Below, piece after piece: positions 1 through 7,793 of a stretch of DNA of 64,000 nt (its first letter is position 1; each line of letters begins with the position of its first letter). Where the stretch lies: assembly GCA_016794625.1 (NCBI GenBank), contig JAEUGY010000114.1:142959-206958 (forward strand), read 5' to 3'. The notes beneath the pieces were generated by a model that saw nothing but the letters and a program-made list of their open reading frames with translations, was not told where the DNA came from and did not search any database. Origin of the DNA: Opitutaceae bacterium. Its GTDB lineage: Bacteria > Verrucomicrobiota > Verrucomicrobiia > Opitutales > Opitutaceae. The position numbers and the translations under genes are program-made.

Positions 1-110
1 CCGACTCTTTCCGGACGGCGGGAGGCGACCTGGAGGCGACGCTGCGGCTGATCTGCAGTCGCGTTCACGGGTACGGTGATGTCCCGGTGGCCGGCGAAAA
101 ACGCTCATGA
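1..110 (+). CDS. C-terminal end of an upstream gene (partial)
   Basis: An open frame enters from the left edge (codons in phase with base 3) and stops at TGA 108-110. About 35 residues are visible, with an ordinary soluble composition. The stop overlaps the ATG of the next gene by four bases (ATGA at 107-110), the usual sign of translational coupling, so this is very likely the tail of the preceding gene of the same sugar-catabolic operon. The fragment is too short to name a family. Confidence 0.55.
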   Translation, partial: DSFRTAGGDLEATLRLICSRVHGYGDVPVAGEKRS

Positions 111-1138
111 GCTCAAGCCCTGCTGTCATCAACTTCTCCTCAATTCCGCACAGCGTCGCGTTGCGCGAAATCTCGCGCCCCGAGCCCGGACCGGAGGACG
201 TGATCCTCTGCGTCGAGGCCGTCGGTGTGTGCGGCAGCGATCTGCATCAATGGACCGGTTCCCACAGCTGGACCGTGAATTACCCCGTGGTGCTGGGTCA
301 TGAATTCGGCGGCCGGATCGACGCGGTGGGATCCGCGGTCACCGCCTGGAAGACCGGCGACCGGGTGGTGAGCGAGACAGCAGCGGTGATCAATGCGGAC
401 AGCCCTTTGTCGCGGCGCGGCCTCTACAACCTCGATCCGACGCGCAAGGGTTTCGGTTATGGCGTCGACGGCGCGATGACCAAGTATGTGAAGGTCCCCG
501 CGCGCTGCCTGCACCGCGTGCCCGAGAGCGTGCCGATGCTGCACGCCGCGTTGACCGAGCCCTGCTGCGTCGCCTACAACGCCGTCATTCAGCAGGCGAG
601 AATTGCGCCGGGAGACCGGGTGGTGGTGCTGGGGCCGGGACCCATCGGCATTCTGTGCGCGGCGATGGCGCGGCTCGCCGGGGCGCAAGTGGCGCTGGTT
701 GGTCTGGAGCGCGACCGGGTGCGCCTGGAGGTGGGCAAACACTATGGCTGCGAGGTGATCGTCGGTGATGCCACCGAGTGGGCGCGGGCGCGGGATGGCA
801 TGGGGGCGGACGGCGTGATTGATGCCGCGGGGGTGTCGGCTTCGCTCAAGTCCGCGCTCGACCTCGTGCGCCCGGCCGGCTGGATCAGCAAGGTGGGCTG
901 GGGCCCGCAGCCGCTCGGATTCTCGCTCGATCCTCTGGTGGCGAAGGCCGTGACCTTGCAAGGCAGCTTCAGTCACAACTGGCCCATCTGGGAACGCGTG
1001 ATCGCGTTGATGGCCTCCGGCCAGCTTGATGTGCGCCCGATCATCGGCGGCACGTGGCCGCTGGCCGGGTGGCAGGAGGCGTTTGAGCGCATGCATCACG
1101 GAGAGATCGTCAAGGCCGTGCTGACCCCCGCTGATTGA
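107..1138 (+). CDS. Medium-chain zinc-type alcohol/polyol dehydrogenase lacking the structural zinc cysteines
   Basis: A 343-residue cytoplasmic NAD(P)-dependent dehydrogenase of the sorbitol/threonine dehydrogenase type, expected to oxidise a sugar or polyol hydroxyl. The catalytic zinc ligands are present: Cys42 in VGVCGSD, His65-Glu66 in GHEFGG and Glu151 in LTEPC. The Rossmann loop GPGPIG is at 176-181. The lobe that normally carries four structural-zinc cysteines keeps its exact spacing (positions 96, 99, 102 and 110) but reads Asn, Ser, Ser and Asp, so the structural zinc is probably lost. Translation starts inside the stop of the preceding gene, and a short-chain dehydrogenase and a sugar isomerase follow. 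This suggests a three-step oxidation/isomerisation of a monosaccharide; the substrate cannot be read from the sequence. Confidence 0.88.
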   Translation: MSSSPAVINFSSIPHSVALREISRPEPGPEDVILCVEAVGVCGSDLHQWTGSHSWTVNYPVVLGHEFGGRIDAVGSAVTAWKTGDRVVSETAAVINADSPLSRRGLYNLDPTRKGFGYGVDGAMTKYVKVPARCLHRVPESVPMLHAALTEPCCVAYNAVIQQARIAPGDRVVVLGPGPIGILCAAMARLAGAQVALVGLERDRVRLEVGKHYGCEVIVGDATEWARARDGMGADGVIDAAGVSASLKSALDLVRPAGWISKVGWGPQPLGFSLDPLVAKAVTLQGSFSHNWPIWERVIALMASGQLDVRPIIGGTWPLAGWQEAFERMHHGEIVKAVLTPAD

Positions 1139-1243
1139 ACCCCGCTCAAGTCGAGGACCGACGCCGGGCGGGCGATGACTGCTTCCCGGGCGCCGCTCGA
1201 CGCTGTGGTTTGACGCCCCTGGACGAGGTGGAATTTCCGAATC

Positions 1244-2014
1244 ATGAGACTCAAAGACAAAGTGATCGTGGTGACGGGTGGCACGTCCGGCATTGGGGCG
1301 GCCATCGTTGAACGGTGCGTGGCGGAGGGCGCCCGCGTCGTGGTGCACGGCATCGACCGGGTGCAGGGCGAGGCCGTCGTCCGTGCGCATGCCGACCGGA
1401 CCACCCTCGTGATCGCCGACCTCGTCGATCCAGCCAGCCCCCGACGCATCGTCGACGAGACGCTGGCTGCGTTCGGTCGCATCGACGGCCTCGTCAACAA
1501 TGCGGCCCGCGTCGCCCGCAGCACACTCGAGACCACGAGTGCGGTGTTCTTTGACGAGATGATGGCGATCAACCTCCGGGCGCCGCTGCTGCTCATCCAG
1601 GCCGCATGGCCCGAGCTGAAGAAGAACCGCGGCGCGGTGCTGAATATCGGTTCGGTCAATGCGTACAACGGGGAACCCACCCTGCTCGACTACAGCCTCT
1701 CGAAAGGGGCGCTGATGACACTGAGCCGCAACCTCGCGAACGCGGCCGGACCCGAAGGCGTGCGTTTCAACCACCTCAACGTCGGCTGGGTCCTGACCGA
1801 GCGCGAGCGCTGCCATCAGATCGAGCTCGGTCAGCCTGCGGACTGGTATGAACACGTGCCGACGGCCTTCGCCCCGTCCGGCCGGTTGATCCGGCCCGAG
1901 GAGGTGGCGGCGGCCGCGGTCTACTGGCTCGGCGACGAGTCGCGTCCCATCAGCGGCTCGGTCCTTGAGCTCGAGCAGTATCCAATTATTGGACGTAACC
2001 CCGTCAAGTCCTGA
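1244..2014 (+). CDS. Short-chain dehydrogenase/reductase
   Basis: A 256-residue classical SDR, the normal family length. The cofactor loop TGGTSGIG is at 11-18, the NNAA motif near 86-89, and the catalytic Ser and Tyr-x-x-x-Lys are in NIGSVN and LDYSLSKG. It probably oxidises or reduces a sugar or sugar-acid hydroxyl with NAD(P). It follows the zinc dehydrogenase by 105 bases and is followed after 7 bases by a sugar isomerase/epimerase, so the three look co-transcribed. The active-site region is intact. The substrate is not determinable. Confidence 0.9.
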   Translation: MRLKDKVIVVTGGTSGIGAAIVERCVAEGARVVVHGIDRVQGEAVVRAHADRTTLVIADLVDPASPRRIVDETLAAFGRIDGLVNNAARVARSTLETTSAVFFDEMMAINLRAPLLLIQAAWPELKKNRGAVLNIGSVNAYNGEPTLLDYSLSKGALMTLSRNLANAAGPEGVRFNHLNVGWVLTERERCHQIELGQPADWYEHVPTAFAPSGRLIRPEEVAAAAVYWLGDESRPISGSVLELEQYPIIGRNPVKS

Positions 2015-2021
2015 CCTCCCC

Positions 2022-2927
2022 ATGCCCCGCCTCGCCGCCTTTCCGAAAGCCTTCATCCGCGACCTCTGCGCGCCCGCCGGCATGAACCTGCAGGCGTGGG
2101 TCGATCTCGCCGCGCCCCTCCGGCTTGACGGCCTGGAGTTCTACAGCGGTTTCCGTGAACTGGCCGATCCGGCGCGCTGGTCCCCCTTGCGGCGCATGGT
2201 GGAGTCGGCCGGCATGACGATTCCCATGCTCTGCTGTTCCCCGGACTTCAGCCTGCCCGACCCGGAGGCGCGCCGCCGCGAGATCGAGCGGGAAAAGGGC
2301 TGGATCCGCATGGCCGCGGAATTGGGGGCCTCCTATTGCCGCGTGCTCTCGGGCCAGCGCCGCCCCGAGCTCGGCCGCGCCGAGGGTCTCGACCGCGTCG
2401 TGGGGTGCATCGAGGCGTGCCTGCCGGAGGCGGAAGCCTGCGGTGTTACCCTCATCCTCGAGAACCACTACAAGGACGATTTCTGGAGCTACCCCGAGTT
2501 TGCCCAGAAGATGGACGTCTTCTGTGAGCTGGTTGATCGGATCCACCACCCCCGATTTGGGGTAAACTATGACCCCAGCAATGCGTTCCTCGCGGGTGAC
2601 GATCCGCTGGAGCTCCTCCGCCGGGTCAAGCACCGGGTGGTCACCATGCACGCGAGCGACCGCACCTTGATCGAAGGTACCCTGGAAGACCTACGACGCG
2701 AAGAGGGTGGGGTGGAGGGGTATGCGCGACGCCTGCGTCATGGCACGATCGGCCGCGGCCTCAACGACTACGACGCGATTTTCAGCGAACTCCGCAGTGT
2801 CGGTTTTGACAGCTGGATCAGCATTGAAGACGGCGTGGAGGGCATGGATCAACTCGTCGAAAGTGCACGGTTCCTCCGCACCAAGATCGCTTTGCATTGG
2901 GGCGCAGGCTCGGCGCGCCCGGCCTGA
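2022..2927 (+). CDS. Sugar phosphate isomerase/epimerase family TIM-barrel protein
   Basis: A 301-residue protein of the xylose isomerase-like TIM barrel (AP endonuclease 2) fold. The usual metal-binding acidic and histidine positions are visible in LILENHY, GVNYDPSNA, VVTMHASD and WISIEDGV. The ATG at 2022 was chosen because it lies 7 bases after the SDR stop; an in-frame extension back to 1965 would run inside the SDR gene. It is the last gene of the sugar cluster and probably isomerises or epimerises the keto-sugar made by the two dehydrogenases. The role is inferred from neighbours; the family assignment is firm. Confidence 0.85.
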   Translation: MPRLAAFPKAFIRDLCAPAGMNLQAWVDLAAPLRLDGLEFYSGFRELADPARWSPLRRMVESAGMTIPMLCCSPDFSLPDPEARRREIEREKGWIRMAAELGASYCRVLSGQRRPELGRAEGLDRVVGCIEACLPEAEACGVTLILENHYKDDFWSYPEFAQKMDVFCELVDRIHHPRFGVNYDPSNAFLAGDDPLELLRRVKHRVVTMHASDRTLIEGTLEDLRREEGGVEGYARRLRHGTIGRGLNDYDAIFSELRSVGFDSWISIEDGVEGMDQLVESARFLRTKIALHWGAGSARPA

Positions 2928-2988
2928 TTCACGGGTGGACGTGCCCCGGGACGCGCGTGGCAACCCTGGCGCGATCCAAAGTTGGTGT

Positions 2989-3136
2989 CCGTTGGAGGTG
3001 GGGTCGCCGACCCCGCGCGGACTCGCTTCGCGTGAAGACCTGGGATTAGGCACTTGGCCACGTCGGTCCTGCCGTGATGGTTCGTTTGGTGGGTCAACGC
3101 TCATCCCAGCGGCCTCATCGAGGCCACCTCCAACGG
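2989..3136. repeat. Paired palindromic repeat (REP/MITE-like element)
   Basis: Two 13-base arms are perfect inverted repeats (2989-3001 and 3124-3136). Each arm abuts its own hairpin: GGGGTC-gcc-GACCCC at 3000-3014 and GGCCTC-atc-GAGGCC at 3111-3125. The element fills the 307-base gap between the sugar isomerase and the next gene. No coding function is seen. This layout, two hairpins in opposite orientation with a shared flank, is that of bacterial bipartite REP elements. Confidence 0.6.
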
Positions 3137-3234
3137 AAACCGATCTCGGATCGCGCGTTTCAGTTGACGCCCCAGCCTCCCGGGCGGACCGAATGAATAC
3201 TTGTTGAATGTTGGCAGGTGGGTAGGGTGGGGGC

Positions 3235-4041
3235 ATGGAACCGACAAGACGGGGTGTGCCAGTGGTGATGCTGGCGGCGGTGTTGGGTGCGGCGGCTACG
3301 CCGGAAGCAGCATCGGCGGCAGCGGCGACGGCGGCGGTCACGACCGAACGAGTGTATCGCTTCGCAACGATTCCGGCCGGCCGCACGGCGGGCCTGCAGG
3401 GCGTTTTTCTCCGGGAGCTGCCTCCCGCGGACCCTGCGGCCGGCGAGTCAGCCGGGGAGCTCTGGTTTTTCACCCGGGAGGGCCGCTTCAGCCGGTCGCC
3501 TGTGGGCGGATACAGCCTCGACCGCCTGGTCGCCGCCCCCTCCGCCCGCGGGACAGAAGGCGTGTATTGGATGGAGGGTGACCGCTTGGTCCTGGCCATG
3601 GCCGGGGGGAGCGTCCTTTCCGATCTTTCCTTTGCCCAGCCGCAGGTGGAGCATGTCATCGGGCCGATCGGCAGCAGCCCCTCCGCGCCTCGGGTGACCC
3701 TCGAGCGCAAGCAGGCACCCGGGTACCTCATCGGAGGATTCAAGACCCTGCCCGTGCGCGGAGTGCCCGCCGGAACGCGTTTCGATGCCACCTACGCCCA
3801 GGTCAGCGGGGCCCGCGAGCACCGGTGGGTGTTTCAGGCCGACGGGCGTTTCTCCCGCGAAAGCTCGGCCGGAGCCGGCGCGTCCGGCACCTATGCGTTT
3901 GCGGAGCATACGCTCACCCTGACCCTTTCGACGGGCGCCACCGAGGCTCTGACCATCGCGGCGGAAGGCGAGATCGATGCGGCCGGCCGGCCGGAAGCCA
4001 TGTGGTGCGCAGGTACCCGGCTCCGGCGCGAAGGACGCTGA
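3235..4041 (+). CDS. Exported hypothetical protein with an internal duplication
   Basis: A 268-residue protein with an N-terminal export signal (basic start, then an Ala/Leu/Val-rich stretch to about residue 35). I do not recognise the family. The mature part consists of two similar beta-rich halves. Each has an aromatic-Phe-x-x-(E/D)GRFSR stretch (WFFTREGRFSR near 79-89, WVFQADGRFSR near 198-208), followed by a Gly/Ser turn region and a hydrophobic strand. This suggests a periplasmic or surface beta-sandwich pair. It is followed by two further small exported proteins on the same strand. Confidence 0.6.
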   Translation: MEPTRRGVPVVMLAAVLGAAATPEAASAAAATAAVTTERVYRFATIPAGRTAGLQGVFLRELPPADPAAGESAGELWFFTREGRFSRSPVGGYSLDRLVAAPSARGTEGVYWMEGDRLVLAMAGGSVLSDLSFAQPQVEHVIGPIGSSPSAPRVTLERKQAPGYLIGGFKTLPVRGVPAGTRFDATYAQVSGAREHRWVFQADGRFSRESSAGAGASGTYAFAEHTLTLTLSTGATEALTIAAEGEIDAAGRPEAMWCAGTRLRREGR

Positions 4042-4169
4042 GTTTCCCTTCCCCCGGGGGGGCGGAGGTCGTTCGGACCACCGGGTTCTGCGCGGGCGAC
4101 CGGAGGTGCTTCGGTTGTTCGTCGCAGGTCTGTTGACAGCGACGAAACGGGTTTCAACGTGACTTGTCT

Positions 4170-4751
4170 ATGGTTCGTCGTGCGTTCCGCCTCGTTGGTC
4201 TCACCGTCGCGCTGGTCGCGGCGTCGGTGGGATGGGCGAAGGAGAAGGCCGCGCGGGAGACACTCGCGTTTCCCCCGGCGCTGAAACGCTCCGGCACCGT
4301 TTCCGCGGCGGATTTGCTGACCTCGGCGCAGAAGCTCTTGCCAAAGGACGCCTTCCTTGGACCCCTGCTCGACAAGCGGTACTCAGTGATCAAGTACGAT
4401 TGGCTCGTGGAGAGCTTCATCCCGTACTATCGGGAGGCGGTGGAGTCGCTCAAAAACGTCGCCGACGGAAAAACCGAAGGCTCGGATTGTGATGATTTTG
4501 GGTTGTTCCTACGGCAGACGCTCGGACTGGCCGGAGTGGTGGGCCGGGTGGCCTCGCCGGCCGCGGCCCAGGTGGTGGTCTTTCAGTCGCGATCGTTTTC
4601 CGGTGTCGGCGTCACGCGTGAACGCCACATGGTCGGCCTGATCCTGACCGATCGTGGCTGGTATGTGATCGAGCCCCAGAATGCGGAGAAAATCGAACCC
4701 GTGGAGCGCTACGCGAATCGGCGCGGTATCCAATACATCACCTTTCATTGA
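4170..4751 (+). CDS. Exported transglutaminase-like cysteine peptidase
   Basis: A 193-residue secreted protein with a signal peptide (residues 1-23, ending GWA). The core resembles bacterial transglutaminase-like cysteine proteinases: Cys107 in SDCDDFG, His153 in RERHMVG, and an acidic/amide position in IEPQN (Glu168-Asn171). These three would form a papain-fold triad. The ATG at 4170 is preferred over a TTG two codons upstream. It lies 69 bases before the tandem-repeat protein and could act on that protein or on cell-wall peptides. The fold assignment rests on the motif order only; the substrate is unknown. Confidence 0.6.
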   Translation: MVRRAFRLVGLTVALVAASVGWAKEKAARETLAFPPALKRSGTVSAADLLTSAQKLLPKDAFLGPLLDKRYSVIKYDWLVESFIPYYREAVESLKNVADGKTEGSDCDDFGLFLRQTLGLAGVVGRVASPAAAQVVVFQSRSFSGVGVTRERHMVGLILTDRGWYVIEPQNAEKIEPVERYANRRGIQYITFH

Positions 4752-4820
4752 CCTGTCTTCGGCCGCCCCTGGCACGTTGGGCCGCCCCGGAAAACCTAGT
4801 CCCTTTCGAATTATCAACCT

Positions 4821-5174
4821 ATGAAAACAAAACTCGTACTGATTGCCGTGCTGGCCTGCGGGCCGGTTGCGTTGTCCGCCGCCGATGTTCGCGCCACCCC
4901 GTCGCTGGCCGCGGAGGAAACCCAGAAGCTGGAGAAGTTCATGGTCACGGGCTCCTTGGAATCGCCCTTGGAGGAGACCACCAAGTTGGATAAGTTTATG
5001 GTGACGGGTTCTTTGGAGTCACCCCAGGTCGATGTGACCAAACTCGACAAATTCATGGTCACCGGCTCGCTCGAGTCGCCCCAGGTGGACGTGACGAAAC
5101 TCGACAAGTTTATGGTCACGGGCTCGATGGCCTCGGAAACGCCGGTCAAACGCCGGTACGCCAACAAACGCTAA
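4821..5174 (+). CDS. Small exported protein made of four TonB-box-like repeats
   Basis: A 117-residue protein. Residues 1-20 form a clear signal peptide (cleavage near ALSA/AD). Residues 36-106 are four tandem units of 19 residues starting at Lys36, Lys55, Lys74 and Lys93, with consensus KLDKFMVTGSLESPQVDVT. A basic tail (KRRYANKR) ends the protein. Each unit carries L-x-x-F-x-V, the same pattern found just before the plug in both TonB receptors of this window (L129/F132/V134 in the 16054 gene; L39/F42/V44 in the 60568 gene). Known TonB boxes have a comparable D-T-x-V-V-T-A form. No other domain is present. A strong terminator follows. The function is unknown; binding to TonB, or release of repeated peptides, are the two readings I consider. 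Confidence 0.8.
   Translation: MKTKLVLIAVLACGPVALSAADVRATPSLAAEETQKLEKFMVTGSLESPLEETTKLDKFMVTGSLESPQVDVTKLDKFMVTGSLESPQVDVTKLDKFMVTGSMASETPVKRRYANKR
4926..5138 (+). repeat. 57-bp coding tandem repeat, about 3.7 copies
   Basis: Units are at 4926-4982, 4983-5039, 5040-5096 and 5097-5138. Units 2 and 3 encode identical peptides but differ synonymously in 14 of 19 codons, so the copies are old and the peptide is kept by selection. This argues against recent slippage. Confidence 0.9.
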
Positions 5175-5401
5175 GTGCGTTGAGGTGAGGCGACGTCGTC
5201 GCGTCAGGCGGGGTAGGCTAACCGGCCTCTCCGCCCGGCCGAAGCTGACGCGCAAGAGAGCCGAAGGTGCGTGCGGGCGAGGGGACTCCGCGCGACCCGG
5301 AGCTACGCTCAGGTGATGGCTCAACTAGCGACGGATCAACCTCTTGACCGATGGTTGACGATCGATTGCATTGCTGCTCGATCCCCGATGGGCAAAAAAG
5401 T

Positions 5402-5442
5402 GACGGGCCGTGTACCCCTACACGGCCCGTCTTTGCTTTCTT
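5402..5442 (+). terminator. Strong intrinsic terminator
   Basis: A perfect 12-bp stem (GACGGGCCGTGT at 5402-5413 with ACACGGCCCGTC at 5420-5431) and a 6-base loop, followed by a T-rich tract (TTTGCTTTCTT). It lies 227 bases after the repeat-protein stop, so the transcript would carry a long 3' region unless a separate small RNA ends here. Confidence 0.85.
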
Positions 5443-5785
5443 AGTTACCCCAAAACTTCCGCTAAGCGGAAGTAAGTGATCTGATGAGGAGACAGAACAC
5501 CACGAAGGAGGTTCCGTCAAGTTTGCCGTAACGAGGACTAATACCTATAAGGCTGGATTACGCTCCCTGTAAGCGCGACGCGGGGTTGTTTCTAATGCGG
5601 GTGTTTCGCGTTAGCTCGGATTCACCTGCGGGAGAGACTCGGACGGGGTGGCGGTCCGGCAAAAACGGGGAGAGCGGAAAGGAAGTGGGGGAGCTGGAAG
5701 GCCGGGACGGTTCCGCGTCAGGGGCCCATGGAGCGAGTGCGAAAATGGATTCGACCCGAGGGCGCGCCTCCGTGAGGCTTGAGGG
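5443..5785 (+). promoter_or_regulatory. Intergenic leader with a perfect palindrome
   Basis: This 343-base gap precedes the exported oxidoreductase and has no gene. It holds a perfect 9-bp palindrome around one base (ACTTCCGCT-A-AGCGGAAGT at 5455-5473), which could be an operator or RNA hairpin. A second near-perfect stem lies at about 5593-5615 (CTAATGCG with CGCGTTAG). The first 200 bases are less GC-rich than the surroundings, as expected for a promoter or an untranslated leader. Confidence 0.35.
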
Positions 5786-7141
5786 GTGCAACCCCGTATC
5801 CCTCTCGTTGAAATCTCACGTCGCTCCTTCGTCAAACGCTGCGCGACGTTGGCGGCCGCGACCGGCCTTCCGTTGTGGTTTGTGGAACGTCAGCTCAGCG
5901 CCGCCGAGGTGACGAACAAGCCGTTGAGTGCGAACGACAAGCCCGGTATCGCCCTGGTCGGTTGTGGCGGCATGGGCACTGTGGATGGACTCAACGCGGC
6001 GAATCACGGCAATGTGCTGGCCGTGTGCGACGTGGATTCTGAACATGCGGAACGGGCGGCGCAGAAACTGACTGTCGATGGCCGGGTGCCCCAGATCTAC
6101 GGGGACGTGCGCAAACTTTTGGAGCGGAAAGACATTCATGTCATCATCAATGGCACGCCCGATCACTGGCATACCTTGGTCAACCTCGGTGCGAGCCGGG
6201 CGGGCAAGGACGTGTATTCGGAAAAGCCCCTGACGCTGACGGTCGATGAAGGCCGCCGCCTCGTGAAGGAACTGACCCGACGCGGCACGATTTTGCAGAC
6301 CGGCACCCAGCAGCGCAGCTCACAGCGATTCCGAATGGCCTGTGAACTTGTGCGCAACGGACGGCTGGGCAAACTCAACGAAGTCAAAGTTTGGTTACCG
6401 GCTGGGCTGCGCGAAGGCCCGTTTGCGACGGCACCGGTGCCGGCGAGCCTCAACTGGGACTACTGGCTCGGCCAGGCTCCGAAGGTCGACTATGTGCCTG
6501 AGCGCGGGCACACCAAGTTCCGGTACTGGTATGACTATTCGGGCGGCACGATGACCGACTGGGGCGCGCACCATAACGACATCGCCTACTGGGCGATTGG
6601 GCAGCGTGCACCGGTCAAGGTCGAGTCCACCCGCCTGACCGAGCCGATTCCCGGCGGCTATGATGCGATCAGCGACTACGAAGTCCGCTACACCTATGCC
6701 GATGGCACGAAGCTGACGATCATGTCGACCCATGGGGACGACATCTTCGGCCGCTTGAAGGACAAGGATGTTCAGCGCAACGGCATCCGTTTTGAGGGCA
6801 GCACCGGCTGGTTGTGGGTCAATCGCAGCGAGCTCAAGGCCAGTGACCCCGAGCTGCTGCGCACGCCCCTGCCGGCGGACGCGATCCGCCTGTATCAGAG
6901 CAACGACCACATGCAGAACTTTTTTGACTGCGTGCGTTCCCGCAAGGCGCCGATTTGCGACGTCGAGACCGGACACCTTTCGGCGAACATGTGCCACCTC
7001 GGCGCCATTTCGCTCCGGACGGGAAAGTCGCTGACCTGGAATCCCAAGTCGGAAAAGTTCACCGGCGAGCACGCGCGCGAGGCCAACCGCTACCTCTCCC
7101 GCGAAATGCGCAAACCGTACGACTACAGTTTTGTCGGCTGA
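5786..7141 (+). CDS. Tat-exported Gfo/Idh/MocA family oxidoreductase
   Basis: A 451-residue protein with a twin-arginine signal (SRRSFVKR at 11-18, then a hydrophobic stretch ending near LSAAE). An NAD(P)-binding Rossmann domain follows (GIALVGCGGMG), with the family EKP motif (YSEKPLTL) and a C-terminal dimerisation/substrate domain. Members with Tat leaders are common in Verrucomicrobiota and Planctomycetes and act on sugars in the periplasm, probably with a tightly bound cofactor. GTG at 5786 was chosen because no other in-frame start precedes the Tat motif; GAGG lies just upstream. It appears monocistronic. Confidence 0.88.
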   Translation: MQPRIPLVEISRRSFVKRCATLAAATGLPLWFVERQLSAAEVTNKPLSANDKPGIALVGCGGMGTVDGLNAANHGNVLAVCDVDSEHAERAAQKLTVDGRVPQIYGDVRKLLERKDIHVIINGTPDHWHTLVNLGASRAGKDVYSEKPLTLTVDEGRRLVKELTRRGTILQTGTQQRSSQRFRMACELVRNGRLGKLNEVKVWLPAGLREGPFATAPVPASLNWDYWLGQAPKVDYVPERGHTKFRYWYDYSGGTMTDWGAHHNDIAYWAIGQRAPVKVESTRLTEPIPGGYDAISDYEVRYTYADGTKLTIMSTHGDDIFGRLKDKDVQRNGIRFEGSTGWLWVNRSELKASDPELLRTPLPADAIRLYQSNDHMQNFFDCVRSRKAPICDVETGHLSANMCHLGAISLRTGKSLTWNPKSEKFTGEHAREANRYLSREMRKPYDYSFVG

Positions 7142-7173
7142 GCCGGAAAAGACGTTGTGGACCGCGCGGGATC

Positions 7174-7500
7174 GTGACCGGCTTCGACGCGGAGACAAAT
7201 CAACGCGGTGGGTTGGGCACGTGGAGAGCCCAGGTGAATTGTGACGAGGCCATTGTCCTGGGGCGCAGCCAGCTGCCCTTGTGGGAGCAGCGGAACCCGC
7301 GTCTCCGCTGGGAGGATAACACGGTGCGCGAACCCCTCTTCGCCGCCTGGATCATGGCTCTGGGCAGCTCCACCGAGGATCGTGAGGGACTCGAGGAGCA
7401 AACTCGTGAAATGCTCGCCCGTTTCCGCTGGCCGACCCTGTTCACGAGTGGTTTCGCCATCGTGGTGAACCTGAGGCATCAGCTTGCGGTGACGGGTTGA
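7174..7500 (+). CDS. Doubtful small open frame
   Basis: A 108-residue frame from a GTG, rich in Glu, Arg and Trp, in the space after the oxidoreductase. It has no signal peptide and no motif I recognise. Its amino-acid mix looks protein-like (charged helical stretch around 65-85), but the opposite strand is open too, as is common at this GC content. It may be a gene fragment or no gene. Confidence 0.25.
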   Translation: MTGFDAETNQRGGLGTWRAQVNCDEAIVLGRSQLPLWEQRNPRLRWEDNTVREPLFAAWIMALGSSTEDREGLEEQTREMLARFRWPTLFTSGFAIVVNLRHQLAVTG

Positions 7501-7623
7501 GCGTGGAGGCGCGAGGGAGCGACGGGGCCTCACTCCTATCTTTGCCAGCTCATGTTGACGCTGAATTCGGCAGGGCGATACGTGCGGCGAACGCTCCTCT
7601 CGAATGAACGGCGATGCCCAACC

Positions 7624-7716
7624 GGCGCCGACGGAGCGGCGCCCTCCATGGGTGTGACCTGCGGTCGGTTTTTCGCGGGTGGGGCCCTCCGTGGAGGGCG
7701 TCGCTCCGTCGACGCC
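7624..7716. repeat. Long inverted repeat (MITE/REP-like)
   Basis: The arm at 7624-7648 and the arm at 7692-7716 are inverted copies of 25 bases with two mismatches, separated by 43 bases. The centre contains a second short GGGCCC-type symmetry. It sits between the doubtful small frame and the converging gene at 7794 and has no coding role. It could act as a bidirectional terminator. Confidence 0.6.
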
Positions 7717-7793
7717 ACGGGGAGGAATCGTGCGCCACACCGCCGGGTCTCACGCTGTTTGCGTCAACGGCCCCGCGGTGGTCGGTGGGGGCT

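Noticed and set aside
1965..2021. An earlier start for the sugar isomerase
   Set aside because: It would lie inside the SDR gene and add 19 residues without family similarity; ATG 2022 has normal spacing.
140..2083. A long open frame on the minus strand (about 640 codons) opposite the dehydrogenase genes
   Set aside because: It is antisense to three genes with firm family motifs. Its composition is the Arg/His/Gly-rich type expected from the opposite strand of GC-rich coding DNA.
4926..5138. 57-bp repeats as a possible CRISPR array
   Set aside because: The units are contiguous, without spacers, in frame within a signal-peptide protein and differ by synonymous changes.
5520..5620. Possible fragment of rRNA or tRNA in the AT-richer gap
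   Set aside because: No stretch folds as a tRNA and no rRNA landmark sequence is present.
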